Shown: one piece after another, positions 8,275-16,682 of the stretch
How positions within the stretch are numbered: the stretch's first letter is position 1
Layout: every line of letters begins with the position of its first letter
DNA from: Micromonospora sp. U21
Lineage (GTDB): Bacteria; Actinomycetota; Actinomycetes; Mycobacteriales; Micromonosporaceae
Direction of reading: 5' to 3'
Length of the DNA: 64,000 bases
Assembly (NCBI RefSeq): GCF_018070045.1
Contig: NZ_JAGPYK010000004.1
Coordinates: 304,772-368,771 of the forward strand
Position numbers and translations under genes: made by a program
Notes under the pieces: model-generated
The model's database searches: none
What the model saw: only the letters and a program-made list of their open reading frames with translations
Told to the model about the DNA's origin: nothing

Positions 8275-9117
8275 TCACCGGCTGGAGAGAGCCCTGGCGT
8301 AGTTGACCTGGTTGTTGAGGTGCTGCACCTGGCCCTGGTCGGTGACCGGGATCCGGGCCACGTACTGCTGGGCGCCGTTGGTGACGGTCACCTGCACCGT
8401 GCCGTGGTGCCGGGTCTCCTTGACCAGCAGGAAGAGCAGGCTGAAGAAGGCGAGACAGAAGAAGCCGACGATCGCGCAGACCAGCGCCCAGGTGGCGATC
8501 TTCTCCTCACGCTGCCAGTAGTCGGCCACGTGCCAGGAGGCGCCGGCCAGCGGCAGCACCCCGGCCGGCGTACGGATGATCGGCGGGCTCACCGTGATCT
8601 CGGCGATCTGCACCGCGACCACCTCCGGCCCGGCCGCCGCGAAGCCGGCCGGCACCGGGTGCGCGGGCATCGAGACCGGCGGGTACGGCCCGACCGCCGG
8701 CCACGCCCCGGCGGCCTGCGCGGGCGGCCCGGAGAACTGCGCCGGGGGTCCCGAGAAGGGTGCGGGCGGCGCGGAGAACTGCGCCGGTGCTCCGGCGAAC
8801 GGCACGGGCGGCGCGGAGAACTGCGCCGGAGGTCCGGAGAACGGCGCGGGTGGTGGCAGCTGCGTAGGCGGCGCGGCGAACGGTCCCGCCGACGGGACCG
8901 GGGTGGCGGGGAACTGCGCGGTGGGCGCCGTCTGCGGGGCGGCGGTCGCCGGGAATGCCGCCGGCGTACCGGGAGATGGCGTGACCGGAAAGGGCGCCGT
9001 CGGCGGGGTGACCGGAAGCGGCGCGGTGTGCGGCGCGGCGGCCCACGGGTCGATCGGCGGGTGCGCCTGGGTGTCCGGCTCCGAATCGGGCAGCGGGGCC
9101 GTGGGATCCGTGCTCAC
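8275..9117 (-). CDS. Proline-rich protein with one transmembrane segment
   Basis: A 280-residue protein with a 165-residue Pro/Ala-rich N-terminal region containing three 14-residue repeats (pattern xPFxGxPAQFSxPP), then a folded stretch (VQIAEITVSPPIIRTPAG), one hydrophobic helix (WALVCAIVGFFCLAFFSLLF) and a C-terminal domain of about 50 residues (GTVQVTVTNGAQQYVARIPV). It is probably membrane-anchored with a long disordered arm. The function is unknown; similar architectures are common and poorly studied in actinomycetes. The GTG at 9117 has a GGGGG ribosome-binding site. A TTG at 9129 is possible but would swallow it. Confidence 0.75.
   Translation of the reverse strand: MSTDPTAPLPDSEPDTQAHPPIDPWAAAPHTAPLPVTPPTAPFPVTPSPGTPAAFPATAAPQTAPTAQFPATPVPSAGPFAAPPTQLPPPAPFSGPPAQFSAPPVPFAGAPAQFSAPPAPFSGPPAQFSGPPAQAAGAWPAVGPYPPVSMPAHPVPAGFAAAGPEVVAVQIAEITVSPPIIRTPAGVLPLAGASWHVADYWQREEKIATWALVCAIVGFFCLAFFSLLFLLVKETRHHGTVQVTVTNGAQQYVARIPVTDQGQVQHLNNQVNYARALSSR
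8723..8848. repeat. Three tandem 42-bp in-frame repeats
   Basis: Units at 8723-8764, 8765-8806 and 8807-8848 are near-identical and encode the 14-residue Pro/Phe/Gln repeats of the membrane protein. The unit is a whole number of codons, so copy-number change would keep the frame. Confidence 0.85.
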
Positions 9118-9220
9118 CGGGACCCCCAACGCGAAATGATCACCCGGCGGAGACTACCGGCTGCCATGCCGTCCCGGGTGCCCCGGACTGTCCGGTTCGG
9201 ACACCGACGCGGTCAGCCGG

Positions 9221-10042
9221 TCAGGCGGACGCGCTCGACGTCGGCTCGGCGGCCCGGTCCAACGGGGTCGAGGTGGCGCCGATGCCGGCGGCCCGGCGGG
9301 CCTCCCGGCGGGCCACCCAGCCGTAGCCGAACAGGGCCATCACGGCGAAGAGCCACCACTGCACCACGTAGCCGAAGTTCTGCCAGTTGTTGGCGTGCCC
9401 GACCGTCACCGCCTTGAACACCGGGTCGGCCGCCGGCGTCTGCTCGTCGAGCAACAGGTAACCGCCGTACACCGGGTAGGGCAGTTCGCGGGCCAGCCGC
9501 GACACCCCGATCCGGCGGGTCTCCAGCCGCCCGTCGCGGCGGTCGACCGCGCCGGCGCCGCTCTCGGTCTCGTGCACCCGGCCGACCACCGTCACGTCCC
9601 CCGTCGGCACGGCGGGCACCGGCGGCTGGGCGGTCGCCCCGCCCGGCGCCGGCGGGATCCAACCCCGGTCCACCAGCAGCGCCGTGCCGTCGGCGAGCAC
9701 CAACGGAGTGAGCACCTCGAAGCCGACCCGGCTGTCCACCGTCCGGCCACGGACCAGGACGGTGTTCGTCGGGTCGTACCGGCCGGTGGCGGTGATCCGG
9801 GTCCACACCTTGTCCTCGGCGGGGGCCGGGCCGGCCGTCCCCGCGCCGTCGGTGGGGGCGCGCAGCGCGTCGGCCAGCGGGACCGGGGCCATCCGCTGGC
9901 CGGCGTCGATCCGCTCGTTGACCTCGGTGCGCGCCCGGTAGCGGTCCAGCTGCCAGTTGCCGAGCAGGACCATGACCGCGGCGGCGACCAAGGTCAGGGC
10001 GAGGGCGCCCAGCCAGCGTGGGCTCAGCAGGAACCGGTACAC
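9221..10042 (-). CDS. SURF1-family cytochrome oxidase assembly protein
   Basis: A 273-residue SURF1 protein with the expected two-helix topology: an N-terminal segment after VYRFLLSPRWLGAL and a C-terminal segment near WWLFAVMALFGYGW. Between them lies the SURF1 fold with the diagnostic TGRYDP, VLVRGR, GFEVLTPLVLADG, LLVDRGWIP and GYLLLDEQ segments. SURF1 helps insert heme a into cytochrome aa3 oxidase. The GTG at 10042 was chosen because TAGCCT lies seven bases upstream (10050-10055), which implies a leaderless message. Confidence 0.92.
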   Translation of the reverse strand: MYRFLLSPRWLGALALTLVAAAVMVLLGNWQLDRYRARTEVNERIDAGQRMAPVPLADALRAPTDGAGTAGPAPAEDKVWTRITATGRYDPTNTVLVRGRTVDSRVGFEVLTPLVLADGTALLVDRGWIPPAPGGATAQPPVPAVPTGDVTVVGRVHETESGAGAVDRRDGRLETRRIGVSRLARELPYPVYGGYLLLDEQTPAADPVFKAVTVGHANNWQNFGYVVQWWLFAVMALFGYGWVARREARRAAGIGATSTPLDRAAEPTSSASA

Positions 10043-10049
10043 GGCACCG

Positions 10050-10055
10050 AGGCTA
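10050..10055 (-). promoter_or_regulatory. Probable leaderless promoter -10 box (TAGCCT) for the SURF1 gene
   Basis: On the minus strand TAGCCT is followed by seven bases (10049-10043) and then the GTG start at 10042, the spacing of a leaderless actinobacterial promoter. Confidence 0.45.
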
Positions 10056-10216
10056 CCCGTATGACCGGCGCCACTGACCTGGACCGGGCCGCGACCGGTC
10101 GACCGGCCCCGGTCGGCGGTGCTCGCGCATCGCGCGGGGACGGGTATCGTCACGCGGACGGACCGGCCCGCCCGGTCCGCCGTCGCGTACCCGCCGCCGC
10201 CCGCGAGGAGTCGATG

Positions 10217-11620
10217 ATGACCGTCGTGCCGCGCCTGGTGCTCAGCGCGCCGTCCTCCGGGCACGGCAAGAACGCGTTGGCTATCGGGCTGCTCGCCGCC
10301 CTGGCCGAGCGGGGTGTCGACGTCGCCGGGTTCAAGCTCGGCCCGGACCACGTCGACGCCGCCTACCTCGGCCTCGCCTCCGGTCGGCCGGGCCGGGTGA
10401 TCGATCCCCGGCTGGTCGGCGTCGACCGGCTCGCCCCGCTGGTCGCGCACGGCGCCGAGGGCGCCGGGCTCGCCGTGGTGCAGGGCAGCATGGGCCTGTA
10501 CGACTCGGTCGGTGGCCGCCCGGAGCAGGAGTCCACGGCCGCCGCGGCCGCCGCGCTGCGCAGCCCTGTGGTGCTCGTGGTCGACGTGGCCGCGATGGGT
10601 CAGTCGGTGGCCGCCCTGGTGCACGGTTTCCGCTCGTACGACGAGCAGCTCTGGCTCGGCGGGGTGATCCTCAACCGGGTGGCGTCCTCGCGGCACGAGG
10701 CGATGCTGCGTGAGGCGCTGGATGACGTGAACGTGCCGGTCTACGGGGCGCTGCGCCGGCAGGACCTGCCGGCGGTGCTGCCGTCGCGCCGGCACGGCGT
10801 GGTGCCGGTGGTCGGCGGGTCCGCCGACGCCGCCCGCGCGGTCCGCCGGCTGGGCGAGGCCGTCGCCGCCACGGTCGACCTGGAACGGCTGCTCGGGCTT
10901 GCCCGCTCCGCTCCGTCTCTGCCGGCCTCGGCGTGGTCGCCGGAGGAGGCGCTCGGTCCGGTGACGGTCCCCGCGGACCGCCCGCTGGTGGCGCTCGCCG
11001 GCGGGCCGGGCGGCAGCTTCAGCCACCCGGAGACCGCCGAGCTGCTGCGGGCCGCCGGCGCCGAGGTGGTCACGGTCGATCCGCTGCGCGACGAGGCGCT
11101 GCCGGTCGGCATCCGTGCGCTGGTCGTCGGCGGTGCACTGCCCGAGGCGTACGCCGAGCAGCTGTCGGCCAACCGGCGGCTCTGCATCGCCGTGGCCGAG
11201 TTGGCGCGCACCGGCCGTCCGGTGGTCGCCGAGGGCACCGGTCTGCTCTGGCTGGCCCGGGAGCTGGACGGGCTGCCGATGTGCGGGGTGTTGGACGCGG
11301 TCGGCGTCAGCCGGGACGGCCTGGTGGTGGGCTACCGCGAGGCGACCGCCCAGACCGACAGCGTGGTCGCCGCGCAGGGCACGGTGCTGGTCGGGCACAA
11401 GGAGCACCGAGCGGTGCTCACCCCGCGGGCCGGTCAGCGCCCGGCGTGGAGCTGGGACGGCGGCACGCCGGAGGGCTTCGTCTGGCGCAACGTGCACGCC
11501 TCGCAGCTCACCCTGCACTGGGCCGGCCACCCGACGACCGCGGCCCGGCTGGTCGCGGCGGCGGTGGCCGACCCGGCGACCGAGGCGGTGCCCGTGGAGC
11601 CCGGCGGGGTGCCGGCGTGA
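10217..11620 (+). CDS. cobB: Divergent cobyrinate a,c-diamide synthase-like protein (CobB/CbiA family)
   Basis: A 467-residue two-domain protein of the CobB/CbiA fold: an N-terminal dethiobiotin-synthetase-like domain (LVLSAPSSGHGKNAL, FKLGPDHVDAAYL, VVQGSMGLYDS) and a C-terminal glutamine amidotransferase-like domain. Two key sites are altered. The phosphate loop reads GHGKNA where family members usually have GxGKTT, and the expected nucleophile segment AECGG/AECAG reads AEGTGLLWLA, so the glutaminase Cys is missing. The C-terminal His segment (VHASQLTLHW) is kept. It may use free ammonia, be a paralogue with another role, or be inactive. Start ATG 10217 follows GAGGAG by six bases; ATG 10214 is also possible. 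Confidence 0.75.
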   Translation: MTVVPRLVLSAPSSGHGKNALAIGLLAALAERGVDVAGFKLGPDHVDAAYLGLASGRPGRVIDPRLVGVDRLAPLVAHGAEGAGLAVVQGSMGLYDSVGGRPEQESTAAAAAALRSPVVLVVDVAAMGQSVAALVHGFRSYDEQLWLGGVILNRVASSRHEAMLREALDDVNVPVYGALRRQDLPAVLPSRRHGVVPVVGGSADAARAVRRLGEAVAATVDLERLLGLARSAPSLPASAWSPEEALGPVTVPADRPLVALAGGPGGSFSHPETAELLRAAGAEVVTVDPLRDEALPVGIRALVVGGALPEAYAEQLSANRRLCIAVAELARTGRPVVAEGTGLLWLARELDGLPMCGVLDAVGVSRDGLVVGYREATAQTDSVVAAQGTVLVGHKEHRAVLTPRAGQRPAWSWDGGTPEGFVWRNVHASQLTLHWAGHPTTAARLVAAAVADPATEAVPVEPGGVPA

Positions 11621-12186
11621 TCGGTCAGGTGGCGGTGCGCCGCTTCCCGGCGCTGACCGTCTCCACCCCGCGCACCGAGGTGCGGCGGCACACCGCGGCC
11701 GACGCGGCGCCGGTCGGCGAGATCTTCGCCGACAAGCTCACCCGGCGCTGGCTGCCGCTGGCCGACGACTCCGGCCCGATCGACGGGCACGCCTGGTGCA
11801 CGGACCTGGCCCGCCAGCGGCGCGACAGCGGCGAGGGGGACCACTGGGCGGTGCTCCGCCGCGAGGACGACCAGGTGGTGGGCTCGCTCTGGACCCGGCG
11901 CACCGACTGGGGTGCCCGGACCACCGAGATCTCCTACGCGATGGCGCCGCACGCGCGCGGGTTCGGCCTGGCCGCCGAGGCCGTGGACGCGGTGGCCATC
12001 GCGCTGATCCTGGAGCACGGCTTCCAGCGGGTCGAGCTGCGGGTGGCTCCCGGCAACCTGGCCTCCCGCCGCGTCGCCGAGAAGGCCGGCTTCAGCTACG
12101 AGGGCCTGCTGCGCAACGCCGGTTACGTCCGCGGCGGCCGGGTGGACCTCGAACTCTGGTCGTTCGTCGCCGCCGACCTGCGTTGA
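11617..12186 (+). CDS. GNAT-family N-acetyltransferase (RimJ/RimL-like)
   Basis: A 189-residue GNAT protein of the RimJ/RimL type, transferring an acetyl group from acetyl-CoA to an unknown amine. Family features are EVRRHTAADAAPVGEIF at the N-terminus, SYAMAPHARGFGLAAEAV (acetyl-CoA loop with G-x-G-x-A), VELRVAPGNLASRRVAEK and AGFSYEGLLRN. The GTG at 11617 overlaps the preceding stop as GTGA, so it is probably translated with the CobB-like gene. There is no sign that it takes part in cobalamin synthesis. Confidence 0.88.
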   Translation: MIGQVAVRRFPALTVSTPRTEVRRHTAADAAPVGEIFADKLTRRWLPLADDSGPIDGHAWCTDLARQRRDSGEGDHWAVLRREDDQVVGSLWTRRTDWGARTTEISYAMAPHARGFGLAAEAVDAVAIALILEHGFQRVELRVAPGNLASRRVAEKAGFSYEGLLRNAGYVRGGRVDLELWSFVAADLR

Positions 12187-12196
12187 GCCTCGCCGG

Positions 12197-14329
12197 TCAG
12201 CCGACGATGGCGTCCGAGGGTGGGGTGAACTGGCGGGTCGGTTGACCCTTCAGGCCGTCGCGCAGCGTCTCCGCGACCGCCGCGATCGGGATCTGGGACT
12301 GCCCGTCGCCGACCGCGTTGAACGGGTTGTCCGGGTCGGAGATGAAACTCGCCGCGGCCAACTCGGGCGTGTAGCCAACGAACCAGGCGGACCGGGTGCT
12401 GTCGGTGGTACCGGTCTTGCCGGCCACCGGGCGGCCGACCGTACCCCGGACGCTGTCGGCGGTGGACCAGCCGCCGCAGCCTCCACGCGCCGGGGTGTCG
12501 CCGGTCGGGCAGCGGGCGGCGTCGGTGGCCGCCCTGGCGGCGTCCGCGCTCACCACCTGCCGGCAGCGCGGCTTGGCCACCTCGCGTTGGATGCCGCTGG
12601 CGGTGGCGTACGTGGTCGGCGTGCCGTCCCTGTTCATGATCGCCTGCACCGGGATCGCCTCGCAGTACCGGCCGTCGGCGGCGATGGCGGCGTACGCGTT
12701 CGCCATCTCCAGCGGGGTGGCGTCGGAGACGCCCAGGGTGAACGCGCCCCACTTCGACGCCTTGGTCGGCGAGGCATGCTCCCGGTCCACGTCGGTTCGC
12801 CAGCGCAGCCCGAGCTGCTCGGCGAGGCGGACACCCTTCTCCGCGCCCACCTGCTCCTCCAACCACACGAAGTACGTGTTCACCGACTTGCCGAAGCCGG
12901 ACCACATGGTCTGCCGCCCGCTCATCGCCCCGCTGGCGTTCGACGGCGCCCAGCCGTCATAGACCCGCGACTGGTATCGGTACGGGGCGTTGAACTCCGT
13001 GGACAGCGTCATCCCCGAGTTCAGTGCGGCCAGCATCGGGAACATCTTGAACGTCGACCCGGCCTGGTAGCCCGGCAGGTCACCGCCGCCGAGCAGCGGC
13101 GCCACCGTGTTCGGGTAGTTGGCCTTCACCTTCGGCCCCGCCTCCGGGTTGGAGCTCTGCGGGTTCTCGCTCAGGTCCAGCGAGTACGTCCGGTTCACCG
13201 CCATCGCCTTCACCCGCCCGGTGCCCGGCTCGGAGACCACGATCCCGTTGGCGAACGGGCTGCCGGTGCCCTCCTTGGCGCCGACGTTCTTCTCCGCCGC
13301 CTCCTGGATCTTCGGGTCGATGCTGAGCACGATCCGGTAGCCGCCCCGGCGCAGCTTGTCCATCCGTTCCAGCCGGTTCGCCCCGAACGCCGGCTGGGCG
13401 CTCCACCAGTTCTTCAGGTAGTCGCAGGCGAATCCCCAGCTGTTGTACTTCTCCAACACCGCGGCGCAGTCGTTCGGCGGGCTGGTCAGTTTCAGTCGGA
13501 TCGGCTCGGTCTTCGCGGCGGCGGCCGAGTCGGGGGAGAGGTAGCCGAGTTGGCTCATCCGGTCCAGGACGTAGTTGCGCCGCCCGGTGGCCTCCTTCTG
13601 GTCGGAGTCGGCCGGGTCGTACTCCGACGGCGACTTGACCAGCCCGGCGAGGGTGGCCGCCTCGACGGGGGTGAGGTCCTTCGGGGTCTTGGAGAAGAAG
13701 ATCTCGCTGGCCGCGTAGATGCCGTACGCCCGGTGCCCGAAGTACGCCGAGTTCAGGTAGCGCTCCAGGATCTGCTCCTTGCTCATCTCCTTCTCCAGGT
13801 CCAGCGCCATCCGCATCTCCTTGACCTTGCGCAGGCTGGTCTGCTGGGTGGCCTCCTGGACCTCCTTGGGGGTGGTCGCGCTGTCCCGCAGGGCCATCCG
13901 GACGTACTGCATGGTCAGCGTGGAGGCGCCCTGGGAGACGCCGTTGGAGCGGGTGTTGGCCACGAAGGCCCGTGCCACGCCCTTCGGGTCGACGCCGTGG
14001 TGCTGGTAGAAGCGGGAGTCCTCGGCGGCGACGATCGCCTGCTGGATGTTCGGCGACATGTCCGACAGCTTGGTGTACTGCCGGTACTCCTCGTAGAACA
14101 TGGTCAGCACGGTCTTGCCGTCCGGGGCGTAGAGGTACGAGGTCTCGGCGGGCAGGGCGGTGGTCAGCAGCTTGGTCTTCGCCTCGACGGCGTGCGCGGT
14201 GGCCTTCGCGCCGAGCCCGGTGAGGGCGACCAGCGGGTACGCGGCGGCAGCGATCACGATGCCGGCGATCAGCCCGGCGCGGAGGAGAGGGACGAGTCGA
14301 CCAGCGGCAGCAAGGGGTCGGTTGCTCAC
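12197..14329 (-). CDS. Class A penicillin-binding protein (transglycosylase/transpeptidase)
   Basis: A 710-residue bifunctional peptidoglycan synthase. One N-terminal membrane anchor (about residues 16-40) is followed by a GT51 glycosyltransferase domain with AAEDSRFYQHHGVD (catalytic Glu103) and GASTLTMQYVRM, then a transpeptidase domain with SxxK at 425-428 (GSTFK), SxN at 482-484 (KSVNT) and KTG at 638-640 (GKTGTT). All catalytic motifs are intact. It acts outside the cytoplasmic membrane in cell-wall assembly. The GTG at 14329 is preceded six bases upstream by TAACTT (14336-14341). It converges on the GNAT gene with a 10-base gap. Confidence 0.93.
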   Translation of the reverse strand: MSNRPLAAAGRLVPLLRAGLIAGIVIAAAAYPLVALTGLGAKATAHAVEAKTKLLTTALPAETSYLYAPDGKTVLTMFYEEYRQYTKLSDMSPNIQQAIVAAEDSRFYQHHGVDPKGVARAFVANTRSNGVSQGASTLTMQYVRMALRDSATTPKEVQEATQQTSLRKVKEMRMALDLEKEMSKEQILERYLNSAYFGHRAYGIYAASEIFFSKTPKDLTPVEAATLAGLVKSPSEYDPADSDQKEATGRRNYVLDRMSQLGYLSPDSAAAAKTEPIRLKLTSPPNDCAAVLEKYNSWGFACDYLKNWWSAQPAFGANRLERMDKLRRGGYRIVLSIDPKIQEAAEKNVGAKEGTGSPFANGIVVSEPGTGRVKAMAVNRTYSLDLSENPQSSNPEAGPKVKANYPNTVAPLLGGGDLPGYQAGSTFKMFPMLAALNSGMTLSTEFNAPYRYQSRVYDGWAPSNASGAMSGRQTMWSGFGKSVNTYFVWLEEQVGAEKGVRLAEQLGLRWRTDVDREHASPTKASKWGAFTLGVSDATPLEMANAYAAIAADGRYCEAIPVQAIMNRDGTPTTYATASGIQREVAKPRCRQVVSADAARAATDAARCPTGDTPARGGCGGWSTADSVRGTVGRPVAGKTGTTDSTRSAWFVGYTPELAAASFISDPDNPFNAVGDGQSQIPIAAVAETLRDGLKGQPTRQFTPPSDAIVG

Positions 14330-14335
14330 GTGGCC

Positions 14336-14341
14336 AAGTTA
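14336..14341 (-). promoter_or_regulatory. Probable leaderless promoter -10 box (TAACTT) for the PBP gene
   Basis: TAACTT on the minus strand is separated from the GTG start at 14329 by six bases. A divergent promoter for the aminotransferase-like gene probably shares this 121-base gap. Confidence 0.4.
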
Positions 14342-14450
14342 TGACATTTCCGATTCGTGCATGAGAAGAACTCATAAACCGGCGGGTGGTGACGCGGCTT
14401 ACGCGGAGATCAGCTGTCCCAGCGGCCACCTTCCCGGCAGGATCGCGGAC

Positions 14451-15554
14451 ATGCGTGATCAGCCGAGCGGAGCGGCACCCGGCCCTGGGACCGGACCGGC
14501 AGCTGTTCCCGAGCCGGACCTGGGCCACCACGGCGACGCGGAGGTGGGTGCCGGCCTGGTCGACCTCGCCGTCAACGTCCGCCAGGCACCGCTGCCGGAC
14601 TGGCTGGCCGGCCCGATCACCGCCACCCTCACCGACCTGGGCCGCTATCCGGACCCCGCACCGGCCCGGGCCGCTGTCGCCGCCCGGCACCGGCGTCACC
14701 CGGACGAGGTACTGCTCACCGCCGGCGCCGCCGAGGGGTTCGTGTTGATCGCCCAGGCGCTGCGCGGCGTACGCCGGCCGGTCGTGGTGCACCCGCAGTT
14801 CACCGAGCCGGAGGCGGCGCTGCGGGCCGCCGGGCACCCGGTGGAGCGGGTGCTGCTGGACGCCGCCGAGGACTTCCGGCTCGACCCGGACCTGGTGCCC
14901 GCCGACGCCGATCTGGTGATGATCGGCAACCCGACGAACCCGACGTCGGTGCTGCACCCGGCACGCACCCTGGCCGCGCTGGCCCGCCCGGGCCGGGTGC
15001 TGGTGGTCGACGAGGCGTTCGCCGACACCACCGCCGCACCCGGGCGACCCGGCGAGCCGGAGTCGCTGGCCGAGCGGCGCGACCTGCCCGGGCTGCTCGT
15101 GCTGCGCAGCCTCACCAAGACCTGGGGCCTGGCCGGCCTGCGCATCGGCTACCTGCTCGGCGCGCCGGAACTGCTGTCCCGGCTGGCCGCCGTCCAGCCG
15201 CTCTGGGCGGTCTCCACGCCCGCGCTGGCCGCCGCGTCGGCCTGCGCCACCCCCGTCGCGGTCCAGGCCGAACGCGCGATCGCCGCCGAACTCGCCGCCG
15301 ACCGCGACCGCCTGACCGCCCGTCTGACCGACCTGCCCGGTGTACGCGTCGTCGGCCGCCCGGCCAGCGCCTTCGTGCTGCTGCACCTGCCCGGAGCGAC
15401 CCGTGTCCGGGCGGCCCTGCGCGAGCGGGGCTGGGCGGTACGCCGGGGTGACACGTTTCCCGGGCTCGGCCCGGACTGGCTGCGGGTGGCGGTGCGCGAC
15501 CGATCCACCACCGACGCGTTCATCGAGGTGCTGCGCGAGACCATGGAGGCATGA
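14451..15554 (+). CDS. PLP-dependent aminotransferase, L-threonine-O-3-phosphate decarboxylase / CobC-like
   Basis: A 367-residue fold-type I PLP enzyme of the histidinol-phosphate aminotransferase / threonine-phosphate decarboxylase group. Visible: MIGNPTNPTS (158-166), the pyridine-N Asp in VVDEAF (Asp188), and the Schiff-base lysine in RSLTKTWGLAGLRIGY (Lys223). The stop overlaps cobT as ATGA and the gene sits in a cobalamin run, so making aminopropanol phosphate for the nucleotide loop is the best guess, as for CobC/CobD decarboxylases. A histidinol-phosphate aminotransferase role is less likely but not excluded. The ATG at 14451 is preceded by CAGGAT seven bases upstream. Confidence 0.8.
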   Translation: MRDQPSGAAPGPGTGPAAVPEPDLGHHGDAEVGAGLVDLAVNVRQAPLPDWLAGPITATLTDLGRYPDPAPARAAVAARHRRHPDEVLLTAGAAEGFVLIAQALRGVRRPVVVHPQFTEPEAALRAAGHPVERVLLDAAEDFRLDPDLVPADADLVMIGNPTNPTSVLHPARTLAALARPGRVLVVDEAFADTTAAPGRPGEPESLAERRDLPGLLVLRSLTKTWGLAGLRIGYLLGAPELLSRLAAVQPLWAVSTPALAAASACATPVAVQAERAIAAELAADRDRLTARLTDLPGVRVVGRPASAFVLLHLPGATRVRAALRERGWAVRRGDTFPGLGPDWLRVAVRDRSTTDAFIEVLRETMEA

Positions 15555-16648
15555 TGCTGGAGACCACGATCGCGGCGATCCGACCGCCGGACGAGTCGGC
15601 CATGGCCAGCGCTCGTGAGCTGCACGGCCGGCTCACCAAGCCGGCCGGCTCGCTGGGCGCGCTGGAAGAGCTGTCGGTACGCCTCGCGGGCCTGGCCGGG
15701 GCCTGCCCGCCGCCGCTACCCGAGCCGGCCGCGGTGGCGATCTTCGCCGGGGACCACGGGGTGCACGCCCAGGGGGTGACCCCGTGGCCGCAGGAGGTCA
15801 CCGGGCAGATGATCGGCAACTTCCTGGCCGGCGGCGCGGTGGTCAACGCGTTCGCCCGGCAGGCGGGAGCCTCGGTCACCGTGGTCGACGTCGGCGTGGC
15901 CACGCCGCTGCCCGCCCAGCCGGCCGCCGAGACGTCCGGCCCGGTCGTCCTCGACCCGTCCACGCCCCGGATGGTCGCCGCGTCCGTCCGCCGGGGCACC
16001 CGGGATCTCGCGGTGACCGCTGCGCTCACCCGGGACGAGGCGCGGGCCGCCGTGCAGACCGGCATCCGGATCGCCGACGAGCTGATCGAGGCCGGGGCGG
16101 CCATCCTGCTCACCGGGGACATGGGCATCGGCAACACCACCCCCGCCGCCGCTCTGATCGCCGCCTTCACCGGCGCCGACCCGCTCGACGCCACCGGCCG
16201 GGGCACCGGGGTCGACGACCCGACGTACGCCCGCAAGGTGGCCGTGGTGCGGGCCGCGCTGGCCCGGCACGCGCCTACCCCGGCCGACCCGCTGGGTGTG
16301 CTGGCCGCCGTCGGCGGCCTGGAGCACGCCGCGCTGGCGGGGCTGATCCTGGGCGCCGCGGCGCGCCGCACGCCGGTGCTGCTGGACGGGGTGATCGCGG
16401 TCTCCGCCGCCCTCGCCGCCGCCGCGTTCGCCCCGGACGCGGTCAGCGCCATGGTCGCCGGTCACCGCTCGGCCGAGCCGGGCGCGACGGTGGCGCTGCG
16501 CCACCTCGGCCTCGACCCGCTGATCGACCTGGGGCTGCGCCTCGGGGAGGGCACCGGAGCACTGCTGGCGCTGCCGGTGGTCACCGGCGCGGTCCGGGTG
16601 CTGCACGAGGTGGCCACGTTCGACTCCGCCGGGGTGGCCGAGAAGTGA
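15551..16648 (+). CDS. cobT: Nicotinate-nucleotide-dimethylbenzimidazole phosphoribosyltransferase CobT
   Basis: A 365-residue CobT that activates the lower-ligand base (5,6-dimethylbenzimidazole) by forming its ribotide. Diagnostic segments: HGRLTKPAGSLGALEEL, AIFAGDHGVHAQGVTPWP, LLTGDMGIGNTTPAAAL, VGGLEHAALAGLIL and RLGEGTGALLALP, which holds the catalytic Glu. It is translationally coupled to the upstream aminotransferase through the ATGA overlap at 15551-15554. No dedicated bluB is visible nearby. Confidence 0.94.
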   Translation: MMLETTIAAIRPPDESAMASARELHGRLTKPAGSLGALEELSVRLAGLAGACPPPLPEPAAVAIFAGDHGVHAQGVTPWPQEVTGQMIGNFLAGGAVVNAFARQAGASVTVVDVGVATPLPAQPAAETSGPVVLDPSTPRMVAASVRRGTRDLAVTAALTRDEARAAVQTGIRIADELIEAGAAILLTGDMGIGNTTPAAALIAAFTGADPLDATGRGTGVDDPTYARKVAVVRAALARHAPTPADPLGVLAAVGGLEHAALAGLILGAAARRTPVLLDGVIAVSAALAAAAFAPDAVSAMVAGHRSAEPGATVALRHLGLDPLIDLGLRLGEGTGALLALPVVTGAVRVLHEVATFDSAGVAEK

Positions 16649-16682
16649 GCGGGCGCAGCGGACGAAGTAGCGCGGCGGCGGC

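Noticed and set aside
10080..10216. Possible cobalamin riboswitch before the CobB-like gene, and likewise before 14451
   Set aside because: No B12-box-like GCCACTG segment or characteristic paired elements could be found in either leader.
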